The position numbers and the translations under genes are program-made. A DNA stretch of 55,044 bases from Blautia sp. Lineage in GTDB: Bacteria > Bacillota > Clostridia > Lachnospirales > Lachnospiraceae. The stretch's first letter is position 1; each line of letters starts with the position of its first letter. Location: positions 1 to 55,044 of the forward strand of contig JAMPAC010000008.1 in the NCBI GenBank assembly GCA_023667395.1, read 5' to 3'. The notes beneath the pieces were generated by a model, which saw nothing but the letters and a program-made list of their open reading frames with translations, was not told the origin of the DNA and did no database searches. Shown piece by piece: positions 32,976-42,440 of this stretch.

Positions 32976-34646
32976 ATGAAAGTGACGGATTTTATAAAAC
33001 AGTGTGGAGCCGACATCCGGTATCATGATATTACATACGGCGAAAAAGCACCGGGCTGGGTGGACGGCGTGTATTATCCCAGAAACGCTGGGCGGGAACC
33101 GGGCAGCGGCTTTCTGGAGGAGCGGGACGGCGTCCTGAAGATTCACAGCCGCGTATGGCGGGAGATCGAAGAGACGGGTTTTGGCGTCTATTATTATGAA
33201 GAAACGACACAAATGTCAGGGAAGCTTCCCGACAGTAATTACCTGATAAAGGCAGTTCTGACGAATCCGGGGGAGGAGCCTTATACCTGCCATATCCGGG
33301 TGAACGGGATCGTGAAAGAGGAAGCAGTGACGGTAGAGCCGGGAGAGGAGAAAGAGGCGGCGGTCACGCTCTGCCTGACGGACGATCACTTTACCCTGGC
33401 CTTTGCTACGGCGGCTTTACAGGAGATTCATGAGCAGGCGATTGAGGGGGACGTCTATCTTAGTTCCCTGGAGATCGTGGAGCAGCCGCCCCTGGAGCAG
33501 CGGCGGATTCCCAGAATTTTCCTGATATCGGATTCCACGGTGCAGAGTTATGAGAAACGATTTTATCCCCAGACGGGCTGGGGGCAGATGCTGCACCTGT
33601 TTTTCAAGGGAGACGAGCAGTATAAGGAGTATCCTGCGGAGCACAGCGATTATTCCCTGGCGCGGACATATGAACTGCCCGGGGTGGTGATTGAAAACCG
33701 TGCCATCGGCGGCAGGAGCGCCAGGTCTTTCTATGACGAGGGAAAGCTGGATCAGGTGTTGGAAATTTTGTGCCCGGGAGACTATATGTTTGTCCAGTTT
33801 GCCCACAACGACGCCACGGCGATCCGCCCCAACCGCTACATAGCCGTGGAGGAGTTTCCCTTTTTTATCCGGCGGTATATCGACGCCTGCAGGCGCCGGG
33901 GGGCGCAGTGTGTCCTGGTGACGCCCGTGACCATGCGGGTGCTGGAGGAGGACGGCAGCAATAAGCTGTGTTTTGCGGCATATCGGGAGCAGATGTTACA
34001 GATCGGTCAGGAGCAGGGCGTTCCCGTGCTGGATCTTGGAAAGAGGAGCAACGACTATGTGAACCGGATTGGCTCCGAGGAGAGCAAGAATCTGTACATG
34101 TGGCTGGAGGAAGGGGAGTACCCAGAGGGCGCATACGCCGCCGGAGTTTCCGACAAGGCCCATCTGCAGGAATACGGCGCAAAGGTCTATGCGGATATGG
34201 TGGCGCAGATGATACAGGAGTATGACAGGGACGGCCAGCTGGATGAACTGAAAAATCTGGTTCAGCCGGTGCCCCTGGAAGAGATAAAGAAGCCTGAAAA
34301 GAGGATTGACAGCGCCGGAAAGGTCAGGGCGTACGCGGAGGATGCGGTGACCGGATTTGTGGCACAGGAGATTGACCTGAAGAACGGCAGGGGCAGCTTC
34401 CTGCTGAACTGGAACCTGGTGGAAAATGCGGTGTCCTACCACATTTATGGGAAGAAGAAAGAAGAACTGACCTTTGAGGTGGCGCGGAACGTGACGAAAG
34501 AGGAGAAAGAGTCCCTTGCCGTATTCCCTTTTACTGCGGAGGCGGGCATCCTGTGGCAGTATTATGTGACCGCTGTGTTTGCCAACGGCAGCGAGGGGCG
34601 CGCCAGCAGGATGATAGAAGTGGATCTGAGGGGAAAAGCCGTCTGA
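32976..34646 (+). CDS. SGNH/GDSL hydrolase (rhamnogalacturonan acetylesterase-like)
   Basis: A 556-residue protein with no signal peptide. Residues about 1-180 form a beta-rich, galactose-binding-like region. From about 180 to 420 is an SGNH esterase domain: ISDSTVQSY (nucleophile serine), a glycine-rich GGRSARSF block, FVQFAHNDAT (AHND as the asparagine block) and DKAHLQEYGA (Asp-His). The last 110 residues look like a fibronectin-type module. It probably removes acetyl groups from plant cell-wall polysaccharides or their oligosaccharides. The ATG at 32976 abuts its GGAGG; the in-frame GTG at 32982 has six-base spacing and may be the real start. Confidence 0.85.
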   Translation: MKVTDFIKQCGADIRYHDITYGEKAPGWVDGVYYPRNAGREPGSGFLEERDGVLKIHSRVWREIEETGFGVYYYEETTQMSGKLPDSNYLIKAVLTNPGEEPYTCHIRVNGIVKEEAVTVEPGEEKEAAVTLCLTDDHFTLAFATAALQEIHEQAIEGDVYLSSLEIVEQPPLEQRRIPRIFLISDSTVQSYEKRFYPQTGWGQMLHLFFKGDEQYKEYPAEHSDYSLARTYELPGVVIENRAIGGRSARSFYDEGKLDQVLEILCPGDYMFVQFAHNDATAIRPNRYIAVEEFPFFIRRYIDACRRRGAQCVLVTPVTMRVLEEDGSNKLCFAAYREQMLQIGQEQGVPVLDLGKRSNDYVNRIGSEESKNLYMWLEEGEYPEGAYAAGVSDKAHLQEYGAKVYADMVAQMIQEYDRDGQLDELKNLVQPVPLEEIKKPEKRIDSAGKVRAYAEDAVTGFVAQEIDLKNGRGSFLLNWNLVENAVSYHIYGKKKEELTFEVARNVTKEEKESLAVFPFTAEAGILWQYYVTAVFANGSEGRASRMIEVDLRGKAV

Positions 34647-34725
34647 CGGCTTGAGTCTCGATCGGTAGAGTTGGAACCGGAAATGTATATGGATTGCAGG
34701 AAGCGGTTCTGGCATGGAGGATAAC

Positions 34726-36492
34726 ATGAAGAAATTTTCTCTATTTCCTTATTTATGGAAATATAAATGGAATTATATCGCAGGTATCATTATCCTGCTG
34801 TTGGTGGATATGGCCAGCCTCTACATTCCCCAGTATACGGGGGAGATCATAGACGGCCTGACGGAGGGCGCTTTCGGGATGCAGGGTGTGATTCCCATAT
34901 TGGTGAAGATTTTCGCGGCGGGCATGGTCATGACGCTGGGGCGCTTTGGCTGGAGGTATTTTCTCCAGGGAGCGGCGCGGGGCATCGAGTATCATCTGCG
35001 AAACGATATGTTCGGTCATCTGGAAACCCTGTCGGCCAGGTATTTTAACAGCCACAAGACAGGAGACCTGATGGCGCATTTTACCAATGATTTACAGGCC
35101 ATCCGCATGGCGGTGGGCATGGCGGTGGTGACCACCTTTGACGCGGTGGTGATGACCGTCATGGTGCTGGTGAAGATGATCGTGTATGTGGATTTCCGGC
35201 TGACGCTGCTGGCCTTTATCCCCCTGATCCTGGTGGCCATAGGATGTTATTTTTACGGCATTGAAGTGAAAAAGCGGCAGTTAAGGCGGCAGGACGCCTT
35301 TTCCGAACTGTCCGACAAGGCTCAGGAGAGCCTGGCTGGCGTGAGGGTGCTGAAAGCCTTTGTGCAGGAGGAGGCGGATTTCAAATCTTTTGAGGAGGCG
35401 AGCCTGAACAATATGGACAAGAACCTGGCAGTGGTAAAGCTGCGCGCCATCTTCGGCCCGCTGCTGGATGCCATCACGGGTATCAGCCTGCTGCTGACCC
35501 TGATCTTCGGGGGAAAGATGGTGCTGGGCGGCCAGGTTTCCATCGGCCAGTTTGTGGCATTCAACACTTATATCGGTATGCTGGTGTGGCCCATGATCGC
35601 CTGCGGGGACTGTATCAATTCCTTTACCCAGGCGGCAGCGGCTTTCAAGCGTATCGCCTGCATTTTCGCGGAAAAGCCTGATATCGTGGACAAGTACCCT
35701 GAGTGGACGGAGACGGATCACATCAAGGGGGACATTCAGTTAAAAGACCTGACTTTTACATACCCCGACGGGGAATTTCCGGTGTTAAAAAATATCAACC
35801 TGCATATCAGGGCAGGGGAGATGCTGGCAATCCTGGGAAGAACCGGCAGCGGGAAATCTTCCCTGGCGGATCTGCTCCTGCGGGTCTATGACTGCGGGGA
35901 GGGAATGCTGCTGATCGACGGAAAGCCCATCGATGAGATCCCCCTTGCCATGCTGCACCGGGATGTGGCTTATGTGCCCCAGGATAATTTCCTGTTTTCC
36001 GACACGCTGGAGGAAAATATCGCTTTCGGGCTGGAGGAGCGGATCGGGGAGCACCCGGAACTGCGGAAGAAGATCCATCAGGCCGCAAGGCTTGCCTGCA
36101 TCCATGACAATATCATGGAGTTTCCGGAAAATTATGAGACTGTGGTGGGCGAGCGGGGCGTCACCCTGTCCGGCGGACAGAAGCAGAGAAGTTCCATTGC
36201 CAGGGCGCTGCTGATGAACGCGCCCATCCTGATCCTGGACGATTCCCTCTCGGCGGTGGACACAGATACAGAGGAGCAGATTTTGGAGAATCTGGTGCAG
36301 CTGCGCCAGGGCATGACCACGATCCTGATCGCGCACCGTGTTTCCACTCTGCAGAAAGCGGATCATATCGCCGTGCTTACGGAGGGCGAGATGACGGAGT
36401 ACGGCACACATGAGGAACTGCTGGAACTGGGCGGCTTCTACGCGCATATTTACGAGAAGCAGCAGCTGGAGCAGGAATTGAAAGAGTTATAA
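34726..36492 (+). CDS. ABC exporter subunit, degenerate ATPase half
   Basis: A 588-residue type IV exporter half: six membrane segments (about 15-310) then a nucleotide-binding domain with Walker A GRTGSGKSS, Q-loop, signature LSGGQKQ, Walker B ILILDD and H-loop IAHRVS. The residue after the Walker B aspartate is aspartate instead of the catalytic glutamate. Start at 34726 with GGAGG five bases upstream; the ATG at 34714 would contain that site. The next gene, 15 bases downstream, encodes the partner. Together they resemble heterodimeric multidrug exporters such as BmrCD or TM287/288. Substrate unknown. Confidence 0.9.
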   Translation: MKKFSLFPYLWKYKWNYIAGIIILLLVDMASLYIPQYTGEIIDGLTEGAFGMQGVIPILVKIFAAGMVMTLGRFGWRYFLQGAARGIEYHLRNDMFGHLETLSARYFNSHKTGDLMAHFTNDLQAIRMAVGMAVVTTFDAVVMTVMVLVKMIVYVDFRLTLLAFIPLILVAIGCYFYGIEVKKRQLRRQDAFSELSDKAQESLAGVRVLKAFVQEEADFKSFEEASLNNMDKNLAVVKLRAIFGPLLDAITGISLLLTLIFGGKMVLGGQVSIGQFVAFNTYIGMLVWPMIACGDCINSFTQAAAAFKRIACIFAEKPDIVDKYPEWTETDHIKGDIQLKDLTFTYPDGEFPVLKNINLHIRAGEMLAILGRTGSGKSSLADLLLRVYDCGEGMLLIDGKPIDEIPLAMLHRDVAYVPQDNFLFSDTLEENIAFGLEERIGEHPELRKKIHQAARLACIHDNIMEFPENYETVVGERGVTLSGGQKQRSSIARALLMNAPILILDDSLSAVDTDTEEQILENLVQLRQGMTTILIAHRVSTLQKADHIAVLTEGEMTEYGTHEELLELGGFYAHIYEKQQLEQELKEL

Positions 36493-36507
36493 GAAAGAGG
36501 GTAACGA

Positions 36508-38283
36508 ATGAGTGTTTTGACAGAAGACAATTTGGAATCCAATTATAAAGGAAACGCGCTGCTCCATCTGCTTTCCTATATGAAGCCCTATATTGGCTGG
36601 ATGCTTTTGAGCCTGGCGCTGGTGCTTGCCCTGACGGGATTCGACCTGTATCGGCCTACGCTGATCGGCAATGCGGTGGACACTTTTGAAGCAAACGGCG
36701 ATTATGATGTGATTGTGGACACGGCGGTCAAGTACGGGATCGTGCTGGCGCTGAGTTTTATCTTTAATATCTCCCAGACTTGGATCCTGCAGAAGACGGG
36801 GCAGAGTATCATCCACACGGTCCGCAAGGAGTTGTATGCCCACATCCAGAGCCTGAGCAGCCGTTATTTTGACCTGACGCCTGTGGGGAAGCTGGTGACC
36901 AGGGTGACCAATGACGTGGAGGCATTGAATGAAATGTACTCCGGGATCCTGGTCAGGCTGTTCCGCAACATTATCAAGATCATCGGCCTGGCTGCGGTGA
37001 TGCTGCTGATGGACTGGAAGCTGGCGCTGGTCTCCTTTGTGCTGCTGCCCGTGGTGGCGGTGCTGACAGTGGTTTTCAGGAAGATCGCGCGGGAAACTTA
37101 CCGCCTGTCCAGGACCAGGCTGACGGATATCAACACGTTCCTGTCGGAAAATATTTCCGGTATGCGGATTATTCAGATCTTCGGCAGGGAACAGCGCAAA
37201 TTTGAGGAATTTGACGATAAGAACAGGAAGCTGTTCAAGGCTTACTACCGGGAGATGCTGGTGTTTGCGATCTTCCGCCCGCTGATCTATATCCTCAGCG
37301 TCATCTCCCTGATGATCGTGCTGGGCGTGGGCAGCAGGGATGTGCTGGGTCAGGTGATTTCCATTGGTACGCTTTATATTTTCGCCCAGTATATCCAGTC
37401 TTTCTTTGAACCGATCCAGGAACTGGCGGAGCAGTTCTCCACGCTGCAGTCCTGTATCGCCTCTGCGGAAAAGATTTTTACCATCATGAGCGAGGAGCCT
37501 ACGGTGAAAGAAGATGACAACCCTGTCATATTGCCGGAGATTAAGGGAAAGATCGAGTTTTCCCATGTGTGGTTCGCCTATGACAACGAGAATTATGTGC
37601 TGCGGGATGTGTCCTTTGTGATCGAGCCGGGACAGAGTGTGGCCTTTGTGGGCGCCACGGGGGCGGGCAAGTCTTCCATCCTGAACCTGATCGGAAGATA
37701 CTACGACATTCAGCGGGGAAATATTTACATTGACGGCGTGGATATCAGGAGACTCAGCAAGAAACAGCTGCGCAACGCCATTGGCCAGATGCAGCAGGAT
37801 GTGTTCATCTTTGAGGGAAATATCGAGAGCAATATCCGGCTCTATGACGAGGATATCACGACGGAACAGATCAAAGAGGCGGCGGAATACGTGAACGCGT
37901 CCCATTTCATAGAGAGACTGCCAAAGGGATATCAGGAGACGGTTTCCGAGAGGGGCGCAACCTTTTCCGCCGGAGAGAGGCAGCTGCTCTCCTTTGCCAG
38001 GACGCTGGCTCACAAGCCCCAGATTCTGGTGATGGATGAGGCCACCGCCAATATCGATACGGAGACGGAACTGTTGATCCAGGAGGCGCTGGAGAAGCTG
38101 ATGCGGGGCAGGACCACCATCATGGTGGCGCACCGTCTCTCCACCATCCAGCACGCGGACTGCATCATGGTCATGCACAAGGGCAAGATCAGGGAGCAGG
38201 GAACCCACCAGGAACTGCTGGCCCAGAACGGCATTTATAAGAAATTATATGAATTACAGATCCAGCACGAAGTTTCCGCATAA
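36508..38283 (+). CDS. ABC exporter subunit, partner of the 34726 gene
   Basis: A 591-residue exporter half with six membrane segments and a nucleotide-binding domain: Walker A GATGAGKSS, Walker B ILVMDEAT with the catalytic glutamate, H-loop VAHRLS. Its signature is FSAGERQ, a departure from LSGGQ. In heterodimeric exporters the degenerate site is made from the non-catalytic Walker B of one chain and the altered signature of the other. That is exactly the distribution here, so the two genes form one transporter with a single competent site. AGAGGG precedes the ATG. Probably cotranscribed with the partner. Confidence 0.92.
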   Translation: MSVLTEDNLESNYKGNALLHLLSYMKPYIGWMLLSLALVLALTGFDLYRPTLIGNAVDTFEANGDYDVIVDTAVKYGIVLALSFIFNISQTWILQKTGQSIIHTVRKELYAHIQSLSSRYFDLTPVGKLVTRVTNDVEALNEMYSGILVRLFRNIIKIIGLAAVMLLMDWKLALVSFVLLPVVAVLTVVFRKIARETYRLSRTRLTDINTFLSENISGMRIIQIFGREQRKFEEFDDKNRKLFKAYYREMLVFAIFRPLIYILSVISLMIVLGVGSRDVLGQVISIGTLYIFAQYIQSFFEPIQELAEQFSTLQSCIASAEKIFTIMSEEPTVKEDDNPVILPEIKGKIEFSHVWFAYDNENYVLRDVSFVIEPGQSVAFVGATGAGKSSILNLIGRYYDIQRGNIYIDGVDIRRLSKKQLRNAIGQMQQDVFIFEGNIESNIRLYDEDITTEQIKEAAEYVNASHFIERLPKGYQETVSERGATFSAGERQLLSFARTLAHKPQILVMDEATANIDTETELLIQEALEKLMRGRTTIMVAHRLSTIQHADCIMVMHKGKIREQGTHQELLAQNGIYKKLYELQIQHEVSA

Positions 38284-38351
38284 ATCTGGATAGAATAATG
38301 GGAGGGCGTTGTAGTGCAGAAGCGGAACTGGAATGGAGGTTATGTTTATTT

Positions 38352-39074
38352 ATGAAAAAATTATTTGTGTATCTGTGTATGGGAATGATGCTGGTGAGCC
38401 TTGCTGCCTGCGGGAATGGCGATAAGACCGGGGACAGTCAGGGCAGCGCAGCAGGAGACCAGATAGAGGGCAGCGTGACGGCGGGAAGCCAGACAGACAG
38501 TGCAGCGGGAAGCAGCGATCAGTCTGCCAGCGGCGCAGGAGACCAGACTGCCAGCGGCTCCGGGGCGGCTGACCCGGTTCAGGGCGGCGCAGTGGGTGAC
38601 AATGGCCATAACTATGAGGAAGGCTGGACCGAGGAGATGGCAGGGATCAGGGAAGCCGTGCTGGAGCAGGCTGGCGACGATTATTTCCCCAATATGCCAC
38701 TGATGCCCGATATGCTGGAGGCGCAGTTCGGGATCACTGCGGATCTGTATGAAGATTATTTTGCGGAGATGCCCATGATCAGCGCAAATGTAGATACCCT
38801 GTTGATTATCAAGGCAAAAGATGGTAAGGTGGAAGATGTGGAGGCCGCTTTGGAGGCTTACCGCGACGTCCAGATCAACGGTACGCTGCAATATCCCGCG
38901 AACGTGGGCATTGTGCAGGCATCCAAAATCGAGACGATGGGAAATTACGTCTGCTTCTCCCAGCTGGGCGGCGATGTCATGGATCTGATGGACAGCGGCG
39001 ACGAGGCGGTGATCCTCCATTGCCAGGAATTGAACGATCTGGTGATTGGGATCATCAGGGATAAAGTGCAGTAA
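38352..39074 (+). CDS. DUF4358 lipoprotein
   Basis: A 240-residue lipoprotein: signal KKLFVYLCMGMMLVSLAACG with lipobox LAAC, then a Ser/Gly/Ala/Gln-rich linker of about 75 residues with repeats of the type AGDQTASGS, and a C-terminal DUF4358 domain (DTLLIIKAKDGKVEDVEAAL is characteristic). The GGAGG is 12 bases before the ATG, slightly long. It begins a cluster with an MBOAT acyltransferase and a DHHW protein, a grouping common in this family of bacteria, so it probably serves extracytoplasmic O-acylation. Its exact role is unknown. Confidence 0.85.
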   Translation: MKKLFVYLCMGMMLVSLAACGNGDKTGDSQGSAAGDQIEGSVTAGSQTDSAAGSSDQSASGAGDQTASGSGAADPVQGGAVGDNGHNYEEGWTEEMAGIREAVLEQAGDDYFPNMPLMPDMLEAQFGITADLYEDYFAEMPMISANVDTLLIIKAKDGKVEDVEAALEAYRDVQINGTLQYPANVGIVQASKIETMGNYVCFSQLGGDVMDLMDSGDEAVILHCQELNDLVIGIIRDKVQ

Positions 39075-39087
39075 AAATGGTAAAACC

Positions 39088-39112
39088 GTTCCTGCGGACA
39101 GTGCGCAGGAAC
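39088..39112 (+). repeat. Intergenic hairpin between DUF4358 and MBOAT genes
   Basis: GTTCCTGCG (39088-39096) pairs with CGCAGGAAC (39104-39112) around a seven-base loop. There is no T-tract, so it is more likely an mRNA processing or stability element than a full terminator. Confidence 0.45.
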
Positions 39113-39131
39113 CGGCGGAATGGGAGGGAAA

Positions 39132-40544
39132 ATGGTTTTCAGCAGCGTCCTGTTTTTGTTTCGGTTTCTCCCCTTTTTCTTGATAGCGTATTTTCTGATT
39201 CCCGGGAGAGGAAAGAATGTGGTCCTCTTCCTTGGGAGTCTGCTTTTTTATGCCTGGGGCGAACCGGTCTATGTGCTGCTGATGCTGTTTTCCACCATTG
39301 TGGACTATGTGAACGGGCGGCTGATCGGTAGATTTCGGGGGCGGAATCAGGCGAAAGCGTTCCTGGTTCTCTCCGTGATGGTCAATCTGTTCATTCTGTG
39401 CTTTTTTAAATACGCGGATTTCCTGATCCGGTCGATAAACGGGCTGACGGGGGCGGGGCTGCCGCTCTTGAATCTTCCGCTGCCCATCGGAATTTCCTTT
39501 TATACTTTTCAAACCATGTCCTACACCATCGACGTATATCGCGGCAAGGCGAAAGTGCAGAAGAACATCCTGGACTTTGGCGTATATGTGGCCATGTTTC
39601 CCCAGCTGATCGCGGGTCCCATCGTAAAATACAGTTCCGTGGAAGAGGAACTGCATAACAGGAAGGTGGATATCATGGGGATCAGCCACGGCCTGAAGCG
39701 TTTTGTGGCTGGTCTGGCGAAGAAGGCGCTGCTGGCCAATACCATTGGCGAACTCTGGGCGGATATTTCCGCCATGGATTTCGGAAATTTAAGCGTCTTT
39801 ACCGCATGGATGGGCGTGGTGGCTTTTGCGTTCCAGATTTATTTTGATTTTTCCGGGTACTCCGATATGGCCATCGGGCTGGGGGAGATTCTGGGGTTCC
39901 ATTTTCCGGAAAATTTCAATTACCCTTACATTGCCTCTTCCGTCACGGACTTCTGGCGCAGGTGGCATATTTCCCTCGGAAGCTGGTTCCGGGAATATGT
40001 CTATATCCCCCTGGGCGGAAACCGTAAGGGCGTGCTCAGGCAGCTTTTGAATATCCTGGCAGTCTGGACACTCACCGGCATCTGGCACGGCGCAGGCTGG
40101 AATTTCCTGCTCTGGGGGCTGTGGTTCGCGCTGCTGCTGATGGTGGAAAAACTGTTTTTGGGAAAAGTCCTGTCCAAACTGCCCAAAGTGGTCGGAATGC
40201 TGTATAACGGGCTGGCGGTGCTGCTGGGCTGGGTTCTGTTCGCCCTGGGAACCCCTGCGGAGATCGGCGGATATCTGGCGGCAATGTTTGGCTTTGGAGG
40301 AAATCTGACGGACAATATGGGACTTTACCTGTTTGGAGAATATGCTATCCTGTTTGCCATCGCCGCTGTGGCGGCGACACCGCTGCCCGGACTGCTGACT
40401 GGCAGGCTGGAGAGAGCGCAGACGGGATGGGGGATCGCGCTGTACCGCCTGTGGGAAAAGGTAATTCCGGCGGCGTTGCTGCTGCTTTCCATTGCCGTGA
40501 TCGTAGACGGTACATTTAACCCTTTTCTGTATTTCAGATTTTGA
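39132..40544 (+). CDS. MBOAT family O-acyltransferase (AlgI-like)
   Basis: A 470-residue multi-pass protein. The invariant histidine is H319 in LTGIWHGAGWNFLLWGLW, and H279 lies in the conserved FWRRWHISLGSWFREYVYIPLGG block. PIGISFYTFQTMSYTIDVYRG and GPIVKY near 120-165 are typical of the AlgI/PatA branch. It moves acyl (usually acetyl) groups across the membrane to an extracytoplasmic partner, here most likely the DHHW protein 27 bases downstream. GGAGG precedes ATG 39132. The acceptor glycan is unknown. Confidence 0.92.
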   Translation: MVFSSVLFLFRFLPFFLIAYFLIPGRGKNVVLFLGSLLFYAWGEPVYVLLMLFSTIVDYVNGRLIGRFRGRNQAKAFLVLSVMVNLFILCFFKYADFLIRSINGLTGAGLPLLNLPLPIGISFYTFQTMSYTIDVYRGKAKVQKNILDFGVYVAMFPQLIAGPIVKYSSVEEELHNRKVDIMGISHGLKRFVAGLAKKALLANTIGELWADISAMDFGNLSVFTAWMGVVAFAFQIYFDFSGYSDMAIGLGEILGFHFPENFNYPYIASSVTDFWRRWHISLGSWFREYVYIPLGGNRKGVLRQLLNILAVWTLTGIWHGAGWNFLLWGLWFALLLMVEKLFLGKVLSKLPKVVGMLYNGLAVLLGWVLFALGTPAEIGGYLAAMFGFGGNLTDNMGLYLFGEYAILFAIAAVAATPLPGLLTGRLERAQTGWGIALYRLWEKVIPAALLLLSIAVIVDGTFNPFLYFRF

Positions 40545-40571
40545 GGGAACCGATCAGAAAGAAAGGCCGCT

Positions 40572-41690
40572 ATGGAAGAAAAGAAAAACGCTTTTTTTAC
40601 ATCCGCAGTGATTGCTGCCATCATATTAATCTTTACCGTGGCGGATCTTTGCCGTGGGGACAGGCTGTATTCGGAGACTGAGAACAGGATTCTTGCTGCC
40701 AGACCTGCTGTTTCCAGGGAAAACATTCTCTCCGGGAAATATGCGGAGGATTATGAAGCCTATGTAACAGATCAGTTTGTCAGCAGGGACAAGTGGATCG
40801 GGATTAAGACCCGGATGGATATTCTGCTGCAGAAAAAAGAGATAAACGGGGTTTATCTGGGGGCGGACGGCTATCTGATCGAACAGCACCTGCCGGAGGA
40901 TTATTCGGGGATCCTGGCGGCAAAGAGGATGGTATTGCTGCAGAACCTGATAGATCAGTGGGATGCCGTCGTCATGCTGGCGCCCACCGCAGATAATATC
41001 CTGACGGACAAGATGCCCGCCAACGCGCCTTATTACGATCAGGCGGCGTTCCTGGAAAGGGTGGCGGCGCAGGTGGGGGAGGGGCATTATGTGGATGTCT
41101 ACGGAAGCTTGAAAGCCCATATGGATGAGGAGATCTATTATCGCAGCGATCATCATTGGACAAGCCTGGGAGCCTATTACGGATATCTGGCATGGGCGGA
41201 GGCAGGGGGGGAGGAGCCTTACGCTTACCGCACCAATGCCATGACGGCGGTTTCCGGGGATTTTCTGGGGACGCTGCATTCCAAAACGAATCTGGAGCGG
41301 GAAGGGGACGTTATCCGGTATTTCGAGGGAACGGAGAAGCGCCCCGTGACGGTGACCTATGATTTTGACAGGGTGACGGATACCTTTTATGAGACTTCTT
41401 ACCTGGATACGAAGAATCAGTACGGCTTCTTTCTGGACGATAATCACGCGTTTATCCAGATTGACACCAGCTATCGGAACGGGAAGACGCTGTTTGTCAT
41501 CAAGGATTCTTACGCCAACAGCATGATCCCGCTGCTGACGCCGCATTATGAGAGGATTTATGTGGTGGATCCGAGGTATTATAACGGAAGACTGTCCACG
41601 CTGATGAAGCAGATGGAGCCCGAGGGAGGAATGGATGTGCTGGTGCTTTATAACTGCATCCATTTCCTGGAAGAATTCAGTTACCTGTAG
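40572..41690 (+). CDS. DHHW family protein (AlgJ/AlgX-like acetyltransferase)
   Basis: A 372-residue protein anchored by one N-terminal membrane segment (about 10-27), with an SGNH-like extracytoplasmic domain. The family motif is D193-H194-H195-W196 in YRSDHHWTSLGAYYGY. A nucleophile-type serine lies in LFVIKDSYANSMIP near the C-terminus. It would accept acyl groups from the MBOAT protein and transfer them to a surface polymer. AAAGG lies five bases before the ATG. It completes the DUF4358-MBOAT-DHHW cassette. Confidence 0.88.
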   Translation: MEEKKNAFFTSAVIAAIILIFTVADLCRGDRLYSETENRILAARPAVSRENILSGKYAEDYEAYVTDQFVSRDKWIGIKTRMDILLQKKEINGVYLGADGYLIEQHLPEDYSGILAAKRMVLLQNLIDQWDAVVMLAPTADNILTDKMPANAPYYDQAAFLERVAAQVGEGHYVDVYGSLKAHMDEEIYYRSDHHWTSLGAYYGYLAWAEAGGEEPYAYRTNAMTAVSGDFLGTLHSKTNLEREGDVIRYFEGTEKRPVTVTYDFDRVTDTFYETSYLDTKNQYGFFLDDNHAFIQIDTSYRNGKTLFVIKDSYANSMIPLLTPHYERIYVVDPRYYNGRLSTLMKQMEPEGGMDVLVLYNCIHFLEEFSYL

Positions 41691-41752
41691 CTGCGCAGAA
41701 CCAGGCAGTGTTTTCGAGGCTGGCCCGGACTATATGACCACGGAGGTTAAGT

Positions 41753-42412
41753 ATGAAAGCGGTAGTATTTGATATGGACGGGGTGTTGTTCGACACGGAG
41801 CGGGTGTGCATGGAAAGCTGGATCGCCGTGGCGGCGGAGGACGGCCTGCCGGATATGGAGAAAATTTTTCCCAGGTGTATCGGGGGCAATTCCAACGACA
41901 GCAGGAAGATCGTGCTGGAGGCCTATGGGCAGGATTTTGACTATGATACCTTTCGGGAGAAAGCATCCCGGAAATTCTGGGAGTATATTGAGAAAAACGG
42001 CCTGCCCATGATGCCGGGGGTGAAAGAGATCCTGACCTGGCTGAAAGAGGAGCAGTGGATCGTGGGACTGGCTTCCTCCACCAAAAGGTCTTCCGTGATG
42101 GATCATCTGGAGCGCGCGGGGATCCGGGATTATTTTCAGGCTGTTGTGACCGGGGATATGGTGGAACACTCCAAGCCCCTGCCGGATATTTACCTGATCG
42201 CCTGCAGGCATCTGGGCATAGAACCCTGTGAGGCTTACGCCGTGGAGGATTCTCCCAACGGGATCCGCTCCGCCTATTCCGCGGGGATGTGCCCCCTTAT
42301 GGTACCGGATATGCTGCAGCCGGACGAGGAGATAAGGCGTCTGAGTTACCGGGTTTTTCAGGATCTGCCAGAGGTTCTGGCGTTCCTGAAATGGGGCGCG
42401 AGCCTTGTCTGA
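41753..42412 (+). CDS. HAD superfamily hydrolase (beta-phosphoglucomutase-like)
   Basis: A 219-residue HAD subfamily IA phosphatase or mutase. Motif I is FDMDGVLFDTE (Asp nucleophile and the second Asp), motif II threonine/serine in ASSTKRS, motif III lysine in SKPLPDIY, motif IV VEDSPNGI. The helical cap lies between motif I and II (about 15-85). The usual activities are sugar-phosphate phosphatase or phosphomutase; the substrate cannot be told. GGAGG precedes the ATG. It sits between the O-acylation cassette and rsmA with short spacers, so may be cotranscribed with rsmA. Confidence 0.9.
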   Translation: MKAVVFDMDGVLFDTERVCMESWIAVAAEDGLPDMEKIFPRCIGGNSNDSRKIVLEAYGQDFDYDTFREKASRKFWEYIEKNGLPMMPGVKEILTWLKEEQWIVGLASSTKRSSVMDHLERAGIRDYFQAVVTGDMVEHSKPLPDIYLIACRHLGIEPCEAYAVEDSPNGIRSAYSAGMCPLMVPDMLQPDEEIRRLSYRVFQDLPEVLAFLKWGASLV

Positions 42413-42440
42413 GAGCGAGTGGTTTCAGGGGTAGTGTGAA

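Noticed and set aside
36487-38208. 573-codon minus-strand frame opposite the second ABC exporter gene
   Set aside because: It is a shadow of a well-supported gene, is rich in His and Gln, has no binding site and matches no family.
38361-39689. 442-codon minus-strand frame across the DUF4358 and MBOAT genes
   Set aside because: Crosses two supported genes and shows no domain.
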